Shown piece by piece: positions 1 to 8,258 of a stretch of DNA of 62,941 nt; the first letter of the stretch is position 1, and each line of letters starts with the position of its first letter. A program made the position numbers and the translations under genes. The notes under the pieces were generated by a model that was not told the origin of the DNA, made no database searches, and saw only the letters and a list, made by a program, of their open reading frames with translations. Origin of the DNA: Clostridiales bacterium (lineage in GTDB: Bacteria > Bacillota > Clostridia > Oscillospirales > Oscillospiraceae); contig SFLD01000006.1 in the NCBI GenBank assembly GCA_004553545.1, positions 1-62,941 on the forward strand. Direction: 5' to 3'.

Positions 1-775
1 TGGCGCTGGGCAGGCCGGAGCCCACGGGGGCGAAGGCCGCCACGGCATTGGAGGAGGTGGTGTAGGGATAGATGCCGTAGTCCAGGTCCCGGAGAGCACC
101 CAGCTGGGCCTCGAAGAGGATGGACTTCCCGGCCTTCTGGGCCTCCTTCAGGTAGCGGGAGGTATCCTGGATGTAGGGCTTCACGGCACCGCCGTACTGG
201 TCGAGCCAGGCCATCATCTCGTCCATGGTGTAGCCCTTGGCGTGGTAGACCTCCCGGAGGATCAGGTTCTTCCACTCCAGAAGGTCAGCAAGATGCCGCT
301 CCAGATACTCGGGGTAGAGGAGCTCGCCGGCCTGCAGGGTCTTCTTCTGGTACTTATCAGAGTAGAAGGGGGCGATGCCCTGCTTGGTGGAGCCGTACTT
401 CTTGTCCTTCAGGCGCTGTTCCTCCAGGGCGTCCAGCTCCCGGTGCCAGGGCAGCAGCAGGGAGGCCCGGTCGCTGATTTTCAGGTTCTCCGGGGTGATG
501 GGGACGCCGGCGGCCCGGACGTTCTCCATCTCATTGTAAAGGTTTTCGCAGTCCAGGGCCACGCCGTTGCCCAGGATGTTCACCACGCCCTCCCGGAAGA
601 TGCCGGAGGGCAGCAGGTGCAGGGCGAACTTGCCCTTGTCGTTGATGACGGTGTGACCGGCGTTGCCGCCGCCCTGATAGCGGACGGTGATGTCATAGTG
701 GCTGGTGAGCAGGTCCACCATGCGGCCCTTGCCCTCGTCGCCCCAGTTGATGCCTACGATCGCGCAGTTTGCCAT
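1..775 (-). CDS. purA: Adenylosuccinate synthetase, 3'-truncated by window edge
   Basis: Catalyses GTP-dependent condensation of IMP and aspartate to adenylosuccinate, the first committed step to AMP in the cytosol. The translation opens MANCAIVGINWGDEGKGR, which carries the family GDEGKG phosphate-binding loop, followed by the NAGHT motif about 40 residues in. About 258 of the usual 425-430 residues are visible; the rest lies off the left edge. The ATG at 775 follows an AGGAGG ribosome site by 7 bases. A TTTACT/TATACT promoter lies upstream and the next gene is a separate unit. Identification is certain. Confidence 0.96.
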   Translation of the reverse strand, partial: MANCAIVGINWGDEGKGRMVDLLTSHYDITVRYQGGGNAGHTVINDKGKFALHLLPSGIFREGVVNILGNGVALDCENLYNEMENVRAAGVPITPENLKISDRASLLLPWHRELDALEEQRLKDKKYGSTKQGIAPFYSDKYQKKTLQAGELLYPEYLERHLADLLEWKNLILREVYHAKGYTMDEMMAWLDQYGGAVKPYIQDTSRYLKEAQKAGKSILFEAQLGALRDLDYGIYPYTTSSNAVAAFAPVGSGLPSA

Positions 776-843
776 ACGATTTTGCCTCCTGACGCACGGG
801 GAACGTGATCTCCCGCGCGAGAATTTCGTTCAAACACCGGACT

Positions 844-872
844 AGTATAAGCGTCTCTTATCCATAAGTAAA
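844..872 (-). promoter_or_regulatory. Promoter of purA
   Basis: On the minus strand TTTACT and TATACT are separated by 17 bases, and the -10 lies about 70 bases before the purA ATG. Vegetative-type promoter by pattern; no operator dyad seen around it. Confidence 0.55.
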
Positions 873-923
873 ATATCGAAATTGCATATCCGCTATTTAC
901 TAAGCTAATAATAGAGAAACGGA

Positions 924-955
924 CCCGGCGGCAGGGCCAAAGTCCTGCCGCCGGG
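924..955 (-). terminator. Terminator of thiT
   Basis: A 12-bp GC-rich stem (CCCGGCGGCAGG and its complement) lies just past the thiT stop and is followed on the minus strand by a short, interrupted T-rich run. It also separates thiT from purA. Confidence 0.5.
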
Positions 956-1011
956 CAAATGAGGAAGAGGATGGAGATCCATTTCTCCGTCGGGACGCAG
1001 GGGAGAGAGGG

Positions 1012-1569
1012 TCAGCCCTGCAGGTCCGCGGCGGTGAAATACTTCTTGAGGGGCTTGTAGAGCAGGGCGAAGATCACGAGGCAGATGAGGATGTCCGGCA
1101 GCATGTAGGAGCCGTTGTAGAGCAGGGAGTAGAACCAGGGGCTGGTCATGGTCATGCCGAAGAAGGTATCCGGCATCCACTTGCCCCAGACCACGGCGCC
1201 GATGACATAGTGGGCCAGGAAGCGCAGCACGCCGCCGATGACGGTGCCGGCGTAGACGCTCCAGCTCTTCCGGGGCAGCAGGCCCGCGCCGAAGCCCAGC
1301 AGGGTGTAGGCCAGGAAGTAGTCGCAGATGATGGTGGTCCAGTCAATGGCGAAGCCATTGCCGGCGAAATACTGCAGGAAGCCGTAGACGAAGCCCACGC
1401 CGGCGCCCCAGCCGCAGCCATGGCGGACGGCGAAGAGGATGATGGGGACCATAGCGCAGTCCACAGAGCCGCCGTTGGGGAACTCGTAGAGCTTGATGTA
1501 GCTGAGGATCTGGGCCAGGGCGATGAGCATCGCGGCCTCGCAGAGGGTGCGGGTCTTGCTGTTTTTCAT
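1012..1569 (-). CDS. thiT: Thiamine S-component of an ECF transporter, ThiT family
   Basis: Substrate-binding membrane subunit that captures thiamine and docks onto a shared energy-coupling EcfAAT module, which is not in this window. It is 185 residues and mostly hydrophobic with about six predicted membrane segments. The reading starts MKNSKTRTLCEAAMLIALAQ, the usual opening of this family, with conserved aromatic and glycine-rich loops (WGAGVGFVYGFLQY). The open frame continues upstream, but that extension runs through a TPP riboswitch, so the ATG at 1569 is chosen. The riboswitch upstream supports thiamine as substrate, and thiamine pyrophosphokinase is divergent next door. Confidence 0.93.
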   Translation of the reverse strand: MKNSKTRTLCEAAMLIALAQILSYIKLYEFPNGGSVDCAMVPIILFAVRHGCGWGAGVGFVYGFLQYFAGNGFAIDWTTIICDYFLAYTLLGFGAGLLPRKSWSVYAGTVIGGVLRFLAHYVIGAVVWGKWMPDTFFGMTMTSPWFYSLLYNGSYMLPDILICLVIFALLYKPLKKYFTAADLQG

Positions 1570-1626
1570 GGGTGTGCGTCTCCTTTTGGAAGTGATATCA
1601 ATTCCGGAATCAGACCGCAAGGCAGC

Positions 1627-1656
1627 AAAAAACCGCATTGCGGCGTCGCAATGCGG
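1627..1656 (-). terminator. Riboswitch expression-platform terminator
   Basis: On the minus strand CCGCATTGCGACGCCGCAATGCGG folds as a near-perfect hairpin and is followed by six Ts (A-run at 1627-1632 on the plus strand). It sits between the TPP aptamer and thiT, so it probably stops transcription when TPP is bound. Confidence 0.85.
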
Positions 1657-1680
1657 TGGACCCGACAGGGGGCAAATTCG

Positions 1681-1770
1681 CATTCCTACGCCGGCATTAC
1701 CCGGATCAGGTTCGAGGGACCGGGTGAGGAGCTTCACCCATCTCAGCCGGCATCCGCCAGCGCCCCTTGG
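1681..1770 (-). promoter_or_regulatory. TPP riboswitch (THI element)
   Basis: Read on the minus strand, this stretch has the two conserved blocks of the TPP aptamer in order: GGCTGAGATGGGTG and, after a variable helix, GAACCTGATCCGGGTAATGC. Together with the terminator just downstream it forms a transcriptional OFF switch for thiT. Identification is by the classic CUGAGA and ACCUGAUC core elements. Confidence 0.95.
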
Positions 1771-1782
1771 AATTGTAACGCC

Positions 1783-1812
1783 ATTCTAGCAAACAGAAAG
1801 GGAATTTGTCAA
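1783..1812 (-). promoter_or_regulatory. Promoter of the thiT riboswitch leader
   Basis: Minus-strand TTGACA and TAGAAT with an 18-base spacer. Transcription would start just before the TPP aptamer. Its -35 occupies the same base pairs as the -35 of the divergent promoter for the pyrophosphokinase gene. Confidence 0.7.
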
Positions 1813-1834
1813 GACTTGCATGATGTGTTATACT
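1806..1834 (+). promoter_or_regulatory. Promoter of thiamine pyrophosphokinase gene
   Basis: TTGTCA and TATACT with a 17-base spacer, about 50 bases upstream of the gene start. No TPP aptamer lies on this side, so only the transporter appears to be riboswitch-controlled. Confidence 0.6.
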
Positions 1835-1887
1835 ATAAAAAATACCGATGGCGGCCATGCCGCCGACCGCCAGGAGGGGATCTTTCC

Positions 1888-2514
1888 ATGAAACGCTGCT
1901 TCATCTTTGCCGCCGGGAGCTTTTACGGCCTCCGGGAGGCGCCGAAGGCCGGGGATGTCATCATCGCTGCAGACGCGGGCTTCCGCCTCTGCCGGGAGCT
2001 GGGCCTCACGCCGGACCCCCTGCTGGGGGACTTCGACTCCATGGAGGAGCCCAAGGACTTCGCCCACCTCATCCGCGTCCCGGTGGAGAAGGACGACACC
2101 GACACCATGCTGGCGGTCCGGGAGGGGCTGCGGGAGGGCTGTACGGAGTTCCGCATTTACGGCGGGACCGGCGGCAAGCGGCTGGACCACACCCTTGCGA
2201 ACTTCCAGGCCCTGCTCTACCTCCGGCGGCACGGAGCCCGGGGCTATCTCTATGACGATGACTTCTGCTGGACGGCCATGGAGGATGAGACCCTCACCTT
2301 GGAGCGGCAGGTGGACTGGGGCATCGTCTCCCTCTTTCCCCAGGACGGGGCGGCGGAGGGCGTCACCCTCACGGGACTCCAGTACCCCCTGATGGACGCC
2401 CGGCTGACGCCGGATGTGGGCCTTGCCGTCAGCAACCATTTCCTGGCGGAGCAGGCCGTCATCACCGTCCGCAAGGGGGCACTTCTCGTGGGCTGGCAGC
2501 TGCCATCCCTCTGA
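1888..2514 (+). CDS. thiN: Thiamine pyrophosphokinase
   Basis: Transfers pyrophosphate from ATP to thiamine to give TPP, the last step of thiamine salvage, in the cytosol. The 208-residue product has the family signature blocks: DAGFRLCRELGLTPD then GDFDS (near residues 30-52), KDDTDT (near 70), and GGTGGKRLDHTLAN (near 91-104). The ATG at 1888 is preceded by AGGAGGGGAT; the longer upstream open frame crosses the promoter and riboswitch region and is rejected. The divergent thiT imports the substrate, so the two form a thiamine salvage pair. Confidence 0.93.
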   Translation: MKRCFIFAAGSFYGLREAPKAGDVIIAADAGFRLCRELGLTPDPLLGDFDSMEEPKDFAHLIRVPVEKDDTDTMLAVREGLREGCTEFRIYGGTGGKRLDHTLANFQALLYLRRHGARGYLYDDDFCWTAMEDETLTLERQVDWGIVSLFPQDGAAEGVTLTGLQYPLMDARLTPDVGLAVSNHFLAEQAVITVRKGALLVGWQLPSL

Positions 2515-2531
2515 TTCGTTATCCTAACGAA
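2515..2531 (+). promoter_or_regulatory. Candidate operator dyad (CGTTA/TAACG)
   Basis: A perfect inverted repeat TTCGTTA-TCC-TAACGAA lies 26 bases upstream of the -35 of the molybdenum hydroxylase promoter. The CGTTA and TAACG half-sites resemble the outer halves of known ModE boxes, though the spacing is much shorter. It could equally be a weak end-of-gene hairpin. Confidence 0.35.
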
Positions 2532-2557
2532 AGAATAGCCATTTTTCCATCCCGGAG

Positions 2558-2586
2558 TTGCATCCGGGGTGGAAAACTTGTATAAT
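2558..2586 (+). promoter_or_regulatory. Promoter of the fused molybdenum hydroxylase
   Basis: TTGCAT and a perfect TATAAT with a 17-base spacer, about 70 bases before the ATG at 2659. Confidence 0.65.
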
Positions 2587-2658
2587 CAAGAAAAGGTCAA
2601 CCTATTTTTCGGAAAAATTCTGAAGTTTTTGTCAGCCAGTCACAGGAGGGGGAGCGTC

Positions 2659-5223
2659 ATGTCCACTTTCACCGTCAACGGCCAGAGCGTCACCGTGGAG
2701 GAAAACCGGAAGCTCATCCGCTTCCTGCGGGACGAGCTGCGCCTTACCTCCGTGAAGGACGGCTGCAGCGAGGGCGCCTGCGGCACCTGCACCGTCCTCA
2801 TCGACGGCAAGGCCACGAGAGCCTGCATCCCCCAGACCGACAAGCTGGAGGGGAAGACCATCGTCACGGTGGAGGGCCTTACGGACTGGGAGAAGGCGGT
2901 CTATACCTGGGCCTTCGGCGAGGCCGGGGCCGTTCAGTGCGGCTTCTGCATCCCGGGCATGGTGATGTCCGCCAAGGGTCTGCTGGACACGAACCCCGAC
3001 CCTACCCGGGAGGAGGCGGCCTTCGCCATCCGAACCAATATCTGCCGCTGCACGGGCTATGTGAAGATCATCGACGGCATCCTGCTGGCGGCAAAGTGCT
3101 TCCGGGAGGGGAAGCTGCCGGAGGAGGCGGCGGACTGGAAGGTGGGCAGCCGGGTCCACCGGGTGGACGTGGCGGAGAAGGTCACGGGCACCGGCCAGTA
3201 CCCGGATGATATCTGCCTGGACGGCATGCTCTACGGCAGCGCCGTCCGCAGCCAGTATCCCAGAGCCCGGGTGCTGGCCATCCACACGGAGGAGGCCCTG
3301 GCCCTGCCCGGCGTCGTGGGGGTCTTTACGGCGGCGGACATCCCGGGCAAGAACAAGGTGGGCCACCTGAAGAAGGACTGGGACACCATGATCGCCGTGG
3401 GGGATGTCACCCATTACCTGGGGGACGCCATCTGCCTGGTGGCGGCGGAGACGCCGGAGATCCTGGCGGAGGCCAAGGCCCGGGTCCGGGTGGACTATGA
3501 GGTCCTGCCCGCTGTGCACGATCCCCGGGAGGCCATGCTGCCGGACGCGCCCCTGGTGCATCCGGAGGGGAACCTGCTGGCCCACAAGCACATCCAGCGG
3601 GGCAATCCCGCCGAGGCGCTGGCCAAGGCAAAGCACCTCATCACCCGGCGCTTCTCCACCCCCTGGACGGAGCATGCCTTCCTGGAGCCGGAGTGCGCCG
3701 TGGCCTATCCCGAGGGGGATGGGGTCATGATCCTCTCCACGGACCAGAGCGCCTACGACACCCAGCACGAGACCATGGGGATGCTGGGTCTCCCGGCGGA
3801 GAAGGTGAGGGTCCGCAACTGTCTTGTGGGCGGGGGCTTCGGCGGGAAGGAGGACGTCACCGTCCAGCACCACGCCGCCCTCATCGCGTATCTCACCAAG
3901 CGCCCTGTGAAGGTGAAGCTCAGCCGGGCCGAGAGCCTTCTCATCCACCCCAAGCGGCACCCCATGGAGATGGAATTCTCTCTGGGCTGCGACGAGAACG
4001 GCATCATCCAGGGCGTGGCGGCGGAGTGCATCGCCGACACGGGGGCCTATGCCTCCCTGGGAGGGCCGGTGCTGGAGCGGGCCTGCACCCACGGGGCGGG
4101 ACCCTACCAGTACGAGGCCTATGAGATCGACGGCTGGGCCTACTACACCAACAATCCCCCCGCCGGGGCCTTCCGGGGCTTCGGCGTGACCCAGACCTGC
4201 TTCTGCATCGAGAGTCTGATGAACGAGATGGCGGAGAAGGTGGGCATCTCCCCCTGGGAGATCCGCTACCGCAACGCCATCCGCCCCGGCGGCGTGCTGC
4301 CCAACGGCCAGATCGTGGACGATTCCACCGGCCTCGTGGAGACGCTGGAGGCGGTGAAGCCCTACTATGACGAGGCCGTGAGAAACGGCGACCCGGTGGG
4401 CCTTGCCTGCGCCATGAAGAATGCCGGCGTGGGCGTGGGAATCCCGGATACCGGCCGGGTGCGGCTGGTCATCCGGGAGGGAAAGATCCACATTTTTGCC
4501 GGCGCCTCCTGCATCGGCCAGGGACTGGGGACGGTGCTGGTGCAGACCGTCTGCGGTGAGACGGGCGCGGAACGGGACCAGGTGGTCTACGAGCGGTCCA
4601 ACACCTGGGCGGCGCCGGATTCCGGTACTACCTCCGGCTCCCGGCAGACCCTCTTCACCGGCGAAGCCTGCCTCCGGGCCTGCAAGGGACTGGCGGAGGC
4701 ATTAAAGGAAAAATCCTTGACAGACCTGGAGGGGCAGGAATTCTACGGCGAGTACCTGGGCAAGACTGACCCCCTGGGGGCGGATGTGCCCAACCCCGTG
4801 AGCCACATTGCCTACGGCTACGCGACGCAGCTGTGCATCCTGGATAAGGACAGCGGCAAGGTGAAGCGGATCGTGGCGGCCCATGATGTGGGCCGGGCCG
4901 TGAACCCCCTCTCGGTGGAGGGGCAGATCGAGGGCGGCGTGGTGATGAGCATGGGCTATGCCCTGACGGAGCGCTATCCCCTGGCGGACTGCAGGCCCAC
5001 GGCGAAGTTCGGCACCCTGGGGCTCTTCCGGGCCAACCAGATCCCGGAGATCACGCCCATCATCGTGGAAAAGGCGGGGCTGCAGGTGGGCGGCGGCGCC
5101 ATCGGCATCGGGGAGATCACGTCCATCCCCACGGCCCCGGCCATTGCCGAGGCTTACTACCGCTACGACGGGGAGCGCCGGACGGCCCTGCCCCTCAGCA
5201 ACACCCCTTACAGCAAAAAGTAA
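2659..5223 (+). CDS. Fused Fe-S/molybdopterin hydroxylase, selenium-dependent xanthine dehydrogenase type
   Basis: An 854-residue molybdenum hydroxylase that would insert water-derived oxygen into an N-heterocycle or purine. The N-terminal plant-type 2Fe-2S domain has cysteines 36, 41, 44 and 56; the second 2Fe-2S helical domain has 94, 97, 129 and 131 (CRCTGY). The rest is the aldehyde oxidase/xanthine dehydrogenase molybdopterin domain with GGGFGGKE, GAFRGFG and, near the end, the active-site glutamate motif GIGE. No FAD domain is present, which fits the roughly 850-residue selenium-dependent clostridial family. Selenium there is a labile cofactor, and no in-frame TGA is seen. The ATG at 2659 follows AGGAGGGGGAG; upstream codons are discarded. 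True substrate unknown. Confidence 0.85.
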   Translation: MSTFTVNGQSVTVEENRKLIRFLRDELRLTSVKDGCSEGACGTCTVLIDGKATRACIPQTDKLEGKTIVTVEGLTDWEKAVYTWAFGEAGAVQCGFCIPGMVMSAKGLLDTNPDPTREEAAFAIRTNICRCTGYVKIIDGILLAAKCFREGKLPEEAADWKVGSRVHRVDVAEKVTGTGQYPDDICLDGMLYGSAVRSQYPRARVLAIHTEEALALPGVVGVFTAADIPGKNKVGHLKKDWDTMIAVGDVTHYLGDAICLVAAETPEILAEAKARVRVDYEVLPAVHDPREAMLPDAPLVHPEGNLLAHKHIQRGNPAEALAKAKHLITRRFSTPWTEHAFLEPECAVAYPEGDGVMILSTDQSAYDTQHETMGMLGLPAEKVRVRNCLVGGGFGGKEDVTVQHHAALIAYLTKRPVKVKLSRAESLLIHPKRHPMEMEFSLGCDENGIIQGVAAECIADTGAYASLGGPVLERACTHGAGPYQYEAYEIDGWAYYTNNPPAGAFRGFGVTQTCFCIESLMNEMAEKVGISPWEIRYRNAIRPGGVLPNGQIVDDSTGLVETLEAVKPYYDEAVRNGDPVGLACAMKNAGVGVGIPDTGRVRLVIREGKIHIFAGASCIGQGLGTVLVQTVCGETGAERDQVVYERSNTWAAPDSGTTSGSRQTLFTGEACLRACKGLAEALKEKSLTDLEGQEFYGEYLGKTDPLGADVPNPVSHIAYGYATQLCILDKDSGKVKRIVAAHDVGRAVNPLSVEGQIEGGVVMSMGYALTERYPLADCRPTAKFGTLGLFRANQIPEITPIIVEKAGLQVGGGAIGIGEITSIPTAPAIAEAYYRYDGERRTALPLSNTPYSKK

Positions 5224-5246
5224 GACGGCGGAGCACCGCCGTCTTA
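5221..5246 (-). terminator. Terminator of mocA-like gene
   Basis: Stem AAGACGGCGG / CCGCCGTCTT with loop AGCA. On the minus strand it is followed by ACTTTTT, so it mainly serves the mocA-like gene. It lies in the convergent gap with the molybdenum hydroxylase. Confidence 0.65.
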
Positions 5247-5254
5247 CCGGAACG

Positions 5255-5854
5255 TCAGTTTCCCTCTGCTGCTTCCGCCCGGATGGCTGCCAGCGCCTCC
5301 GGGGTGTCGGCGTCCTGAAGCTCCCGGGGGTCCACCTCCAGCAGGGTGAGAAGGTCCTCGTGCCGCCGGATGACGGCGGCGCCCCCCCGGTCCCCCTGGA
5401 GCGCCCGCAGCTCCGGGAAGAGCCGGGCAGGGAAGAGGCAGGGGTTTCCCCGGACGCCGCCGTGGCCAAGGGCCGCGATGCCATCCGGTTTCTCCAGCCA
5501 GAGCGTCACGAGGGCGTCCACGCTCTCCCGCCGCAGCAGCGGCTGGTCCGCCACCAGGAAGAGAGCGCCGGGGCAGTTTCCCAGGGCCGCGAGGCCCAGG
5601 GCGATGCTGCGGCTGACCCCGGCCTCCGGTACGTCGTTCCAGACGGGAGTAAAGGAGAACTCCTTTGCAAGCTCCCGGATCTCGGGATACTGCGTCACCA
5701 CTGCCACCTGGGAAAAGCGCTCCGCCGGAACTGCGGAGAGGGCCCGGCGGATGAGGGTGACGCCCGCCACCGCGGCCGTGAGCTTGTTGCCGCCGAAACG
5801 GCGGGCGCTGCCCGCCGCCAGCACCACGCAGCCGGGTTTTCCATCGTGTTTCAA
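5255..5854 (-). CDS. mocA: Molybdenum cofactor cytidylyltransferase-like protein, MocA family
   Basis: Predicted to convert Mo-molybdopterin to the cytosine dinucleotide form used by many bacterial molybdenum hydroxylases. The 199-residue product has the nucleotidyltransferase motif LAAGSARRFGGNKL near its N terminus and the metal-binding DQPLL motif mid-protein. No in-frame ATG fits. TTG at 5854 is chosen because AAGGGGGG lies 7-8 bases before it and the family motif begins about ten residues in. It is flanked by molybdenum hydroxylases on both sides, supporting a cofactor role. YgfJ-type homologues of less certain function belong to the same family. Confidence 0.85.
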   Translation of the reverse strand: MKHDGKPGCVVLAAGSARRFGGNKLTAAVAGVTLIRRALSAVPAERFSQVAVVTQYPEIRELAKEFSFTPVWNDVPEAGVSRSIALGLAALGNCPGALFLVADQPLLRRESVDALVTLWLEKPDGIAALGHGGVRGNPCLFPARLFPELRALQGDRGGAAVIRRHEDLLTLLEVDPRELQDADTPEALAAIRAEAAEGN

Positions 5855-5884
5855 GTAAGATCCCCCCTTGGGTCTAGTATGTCC

Positions 5885-5914
5885 AGTATATCCACTCCGG
5901 CGGGAGAATGTCAA
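5885..5914 (-). promoter_or_regulatory. Promoter of mocA-like gene
   Basis: Minus-strand TTGACA and TATACT with an 18-base spacer. The -10 is about 30 bases before the TTG start. It lies in the divergent gap with xdhA. Confidence 0.65.
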
Positions 5915-5949
5915 TCCCGCCAGGTACCATTTCAGAGGAGGAATGCCCT

Positions 5950-8244
5950 GTGAGTATCGTAGGCAAGAGCGAGATCCGGGTGGACGCCTATGACAAGGCC
6001 ACCGGCCGCACCAAATACTACGAGGACCGGATGCCCCAGGACGCGCTTTACGTCCGGATCAAGCACTCCACCATCGCCCACGGCTATGTGAAGAGCGTGG
6101 ACACGAGCGCGGCGGAGGCCATCCCCGGCGTGGTCCGGGTCCTGACCTGCTTCGACGTGCCGGAGCATCCCTTCCCCACGGCGGGCCATCCCTGGTCCAT
6201 GGACCCGGGTCACCAGGACGTGGCGGACCGGCACCTCTTGAACCGGCACGTCCGCTACTACGGGGACGACGTGGCGGTGGTCATCGCGGAGAACGAGGTG
6301 GCCGCCATGCAGGGCGTCCGGGGGCTGCAGGTGGAGTATGAGGAGCTGCCCTTCGTGCTGGACGTGCAGAAGGCCATGGAGCCGGACGCCCCCCAGCTCC
6401 ACGAGGGCTGCCCCGGCAACATCCTGAAGCACACGGACATGCGCAAGGGCAACTACGCCGAGGCCATCCAGGAACCCGGTCTTATCAAAGTCGAGGGCTG
6501 GTACGAGACCCCCACGGTCCAGCACTGCCACATCGAGAACCACGGCTGCTACGCCTATGAGGAGAATGGCCGCATCGTGGTGGTGAGCTCCACCCAGATC
6601 CCCCACATCATCCGCCGGGTGGTGGGCCAGGCCCTGGGCCGGCCCTGGGCGGACATCCACGTCATCAAGCCCTACATCGGCGGCGGCTTCGGCAACAAGC
6701 AGGACGCCCTCTACGAACCCCTCTGCGCCTGGTGCTCCACCATGGTGGGCGGGCGCTGCGTCCGGGTGGACTGCAGCCGGGAGGAGACCTTCGTCTCGAA
6801 CCGCGTCCGCCACGCCATCCGCTTCCATATCATCACCTGGATCCGCAAGGACGGCTTCCTCGCCGCCCGGAAGATCGAGTGCTTCTCCAACCAGGGGGCT
6901 TACGCCTCCCACGGCCACTCCATCGTGGCCAAGGGCATGGGCTCCTTCGCCCAGATCTACCCCTGCGACCATGTGGAGGCCGATGCCTGGACCGTCTACA
7001 CCAACCGGCCCGTGGGCGGCGCCATGCGGGGCTACGGCATGCCCCAGGCCACCTTCGCCGACGAGGCCAACATCGACGAGTGCGCCGCCGCTGTGGGCAT
7101 GGACCCCCTGGCCTACCGGATGAAGTTCATCATGCCCCAGGGCTATCACGACGCCTTCTCCGGCAACACCAACTACTACGATTCCTTCCGGGAGTGTCTG
7201 GACAAGGGCAAGGCCTACATCGACTATGACCGCAAGAAGGCGGAGTTTGCCAAGGACACGGGACCCATCCGCCGGGGCATCGGCGTCGCGGCCTTCTGGT
7301 ACAACACGGCGGTCTACCCCATTTCTCTTGAGACCTCCTCCAACCGGATGCAGCTGAATCTGGACGGCACCGTCACCATGCAGTGCGGCGAGACGGAGAT
7401 CGGCCAGGGGGCGGACACCGCCTTCGCCCAGATGACGGCGGAGGTCATGGGCCTGAAGAGCTACCGGGATGTCCACGTGGTCTCCTGCCAGGATACGGAC
7501 ATCACCCCCACGGGCCTCGGCGCCTACGCCAGCCGCCAGACCTATGTGGCAGGCTTCGCCATCAAGAAGACCGGGCGGCTGCTGAAAGAGAAGATCCTGG
7601 ACTACGCCTGCGAGGTGACGCGCCAGTCCGTGGACAACATGGACATCCAGGAGGGGAATATCGTCCGCAAGCGGGACGGGAAAGTCCTCATGAGCCTCTC
7701 CGAGCTTGCCATGACGGCCCAGTATAACCCCGTCCACTCCGAGCATCTCACGGCGGAGAGCACCTATACCATCCGCAACAACGCCTACTCCTTCGGCTGC
7801 ACCTTCGCCGAGGTGGAGGTGGACATCCCCATGTGCAAGGTGACGCTGAAGGACATCATCAACGTCCACGACTGCGGCGAGCTCATCAACCCCGCCCTGG
7901 CGGAGGCCCAGGTCCACGGCGGCATGTCCATGGGCATCGGCTACGGCCTCTCCGAGCAGCTGCTCTTCGACGAGAAGACCGGAAAACCCCTGAACAACAA
8001 CCTCCTGGACTACAAGCTCTCCACCTTCATGGACCACCCCCATCTGGAGGCTCAGTTCGTGGAGAATCCGGAGCCTACCTCACCCTTCGGCACGAAATCC
8101 CTGGGCGAGCCCCCGGCCTGCTCCCCGGCGCCCGCCATCCGCAGCGCCATCTACAACGCCACCGGCGTCTCCCTGGATGTGGCACCCATGACGCCCCACG
8201 TGCTCTACCGGGCCTTCAAGGACGCCGGGCTCATCCAGGACTGA
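5950..8244 (+). CDS. xdhA: Xanthine dehydrogenase-type molybdenum-binding subunit
   Basis: Catalytic subunit of a three-subunit molybdenum hydroxylase. The 764-residue protein has the aldehyde oxidase/xanthine dehydrogenase a/b hammerhead domain first, then the molybdopterin domain with GGGFGNKQD, GGAMRGYG and the C-terminal glutamate motif GTKSLGEPP. GTG at 5950 is taken as the start because AGAGGAGG lies 7-8 bases upstream; the in-frame upstream ATG has no such site. The FAD and 2Fe-2S subunits follow directly, so this is one operon. The substrate may be xanthine, another purine or a different N-heterocycle; sequence alone cannot tell. Confidence 0.9.
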   Translation: MSIVGKSEIRVDAYDKATGRTKYYEDRMPQDALYVRIKHSTIAHGYVKSVDTSAAEAIPGVVRVLTCFDVPEHPFPTAGHPWSMDPGHQDVADRHLLNRHVRYYGDDVAVVIAENEVAAMQGVRGLQVEYEELPFVLDVQKAMEPDAPQLHEGCPGNILKHTDMRKGNYAEAIQEPGLIKVEGWYETPTVQHCHIENHGCYAYEENGRIVVVSSTQIPHIIRRVVGQALGRPWADIHVIKPYIGGGFGNKQDALYEPLCAWCSTMVGGRCVRVDCSREETFVSNRVRHAIRFHIITWIRKDGFLAARKIECFSNQGAYASHGHSIVAKGMGSFAQIYPCDHVEADAWTVYTNRPVGGAMRGYGMPQATFADEANIDECAAAVGMDPLAYRMKFIMPQGYHDAFSGNTNYYDSFRECLDKGKAYIDYDRKKAEFAKDTGPIRRGIGVAAFWYNTAVYPISLETSSNRMQLNLDGTVTMQCGETEIGQGADTAFAQMTAEVMGLKSYRDVHVVSCQDTDITPTGLGAYASRQTYVAGFAIKKTGRLLKEKILDYACEVTRQSVDNMDIQEGNIVRKRDGKVLMSLSELAMTAQYNPVHSEHLTAESTYTIRNNAYSFGCTFAEVEVDIPMCKVTLKDIINVHDCGELINPALAEAQVHGGMSMGIGYGLSEQLLFDEKTGKPLNNNLLDYKLSTFMDHPHLEAQFVENPEPTSPFGTKSLGEPPACSPAPAIRSAIYNATGVSLDVAPMTPHVLYRAFKDAGLIQD

Positions 8245-8258
8245 GAGGAGGAAGCGAC

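Noticed and set aside
2659..5223. Selenocysteine codon in the selenium-type hydroxylase
   Set aside because: No in-frame TGA before the true stop; selenium in this family is a non-genetically encoded cofactor.
5932..8043. 703-codon antisense frame over xdhA
   Set aside because: Shadow frame; composition unlike any protein family.
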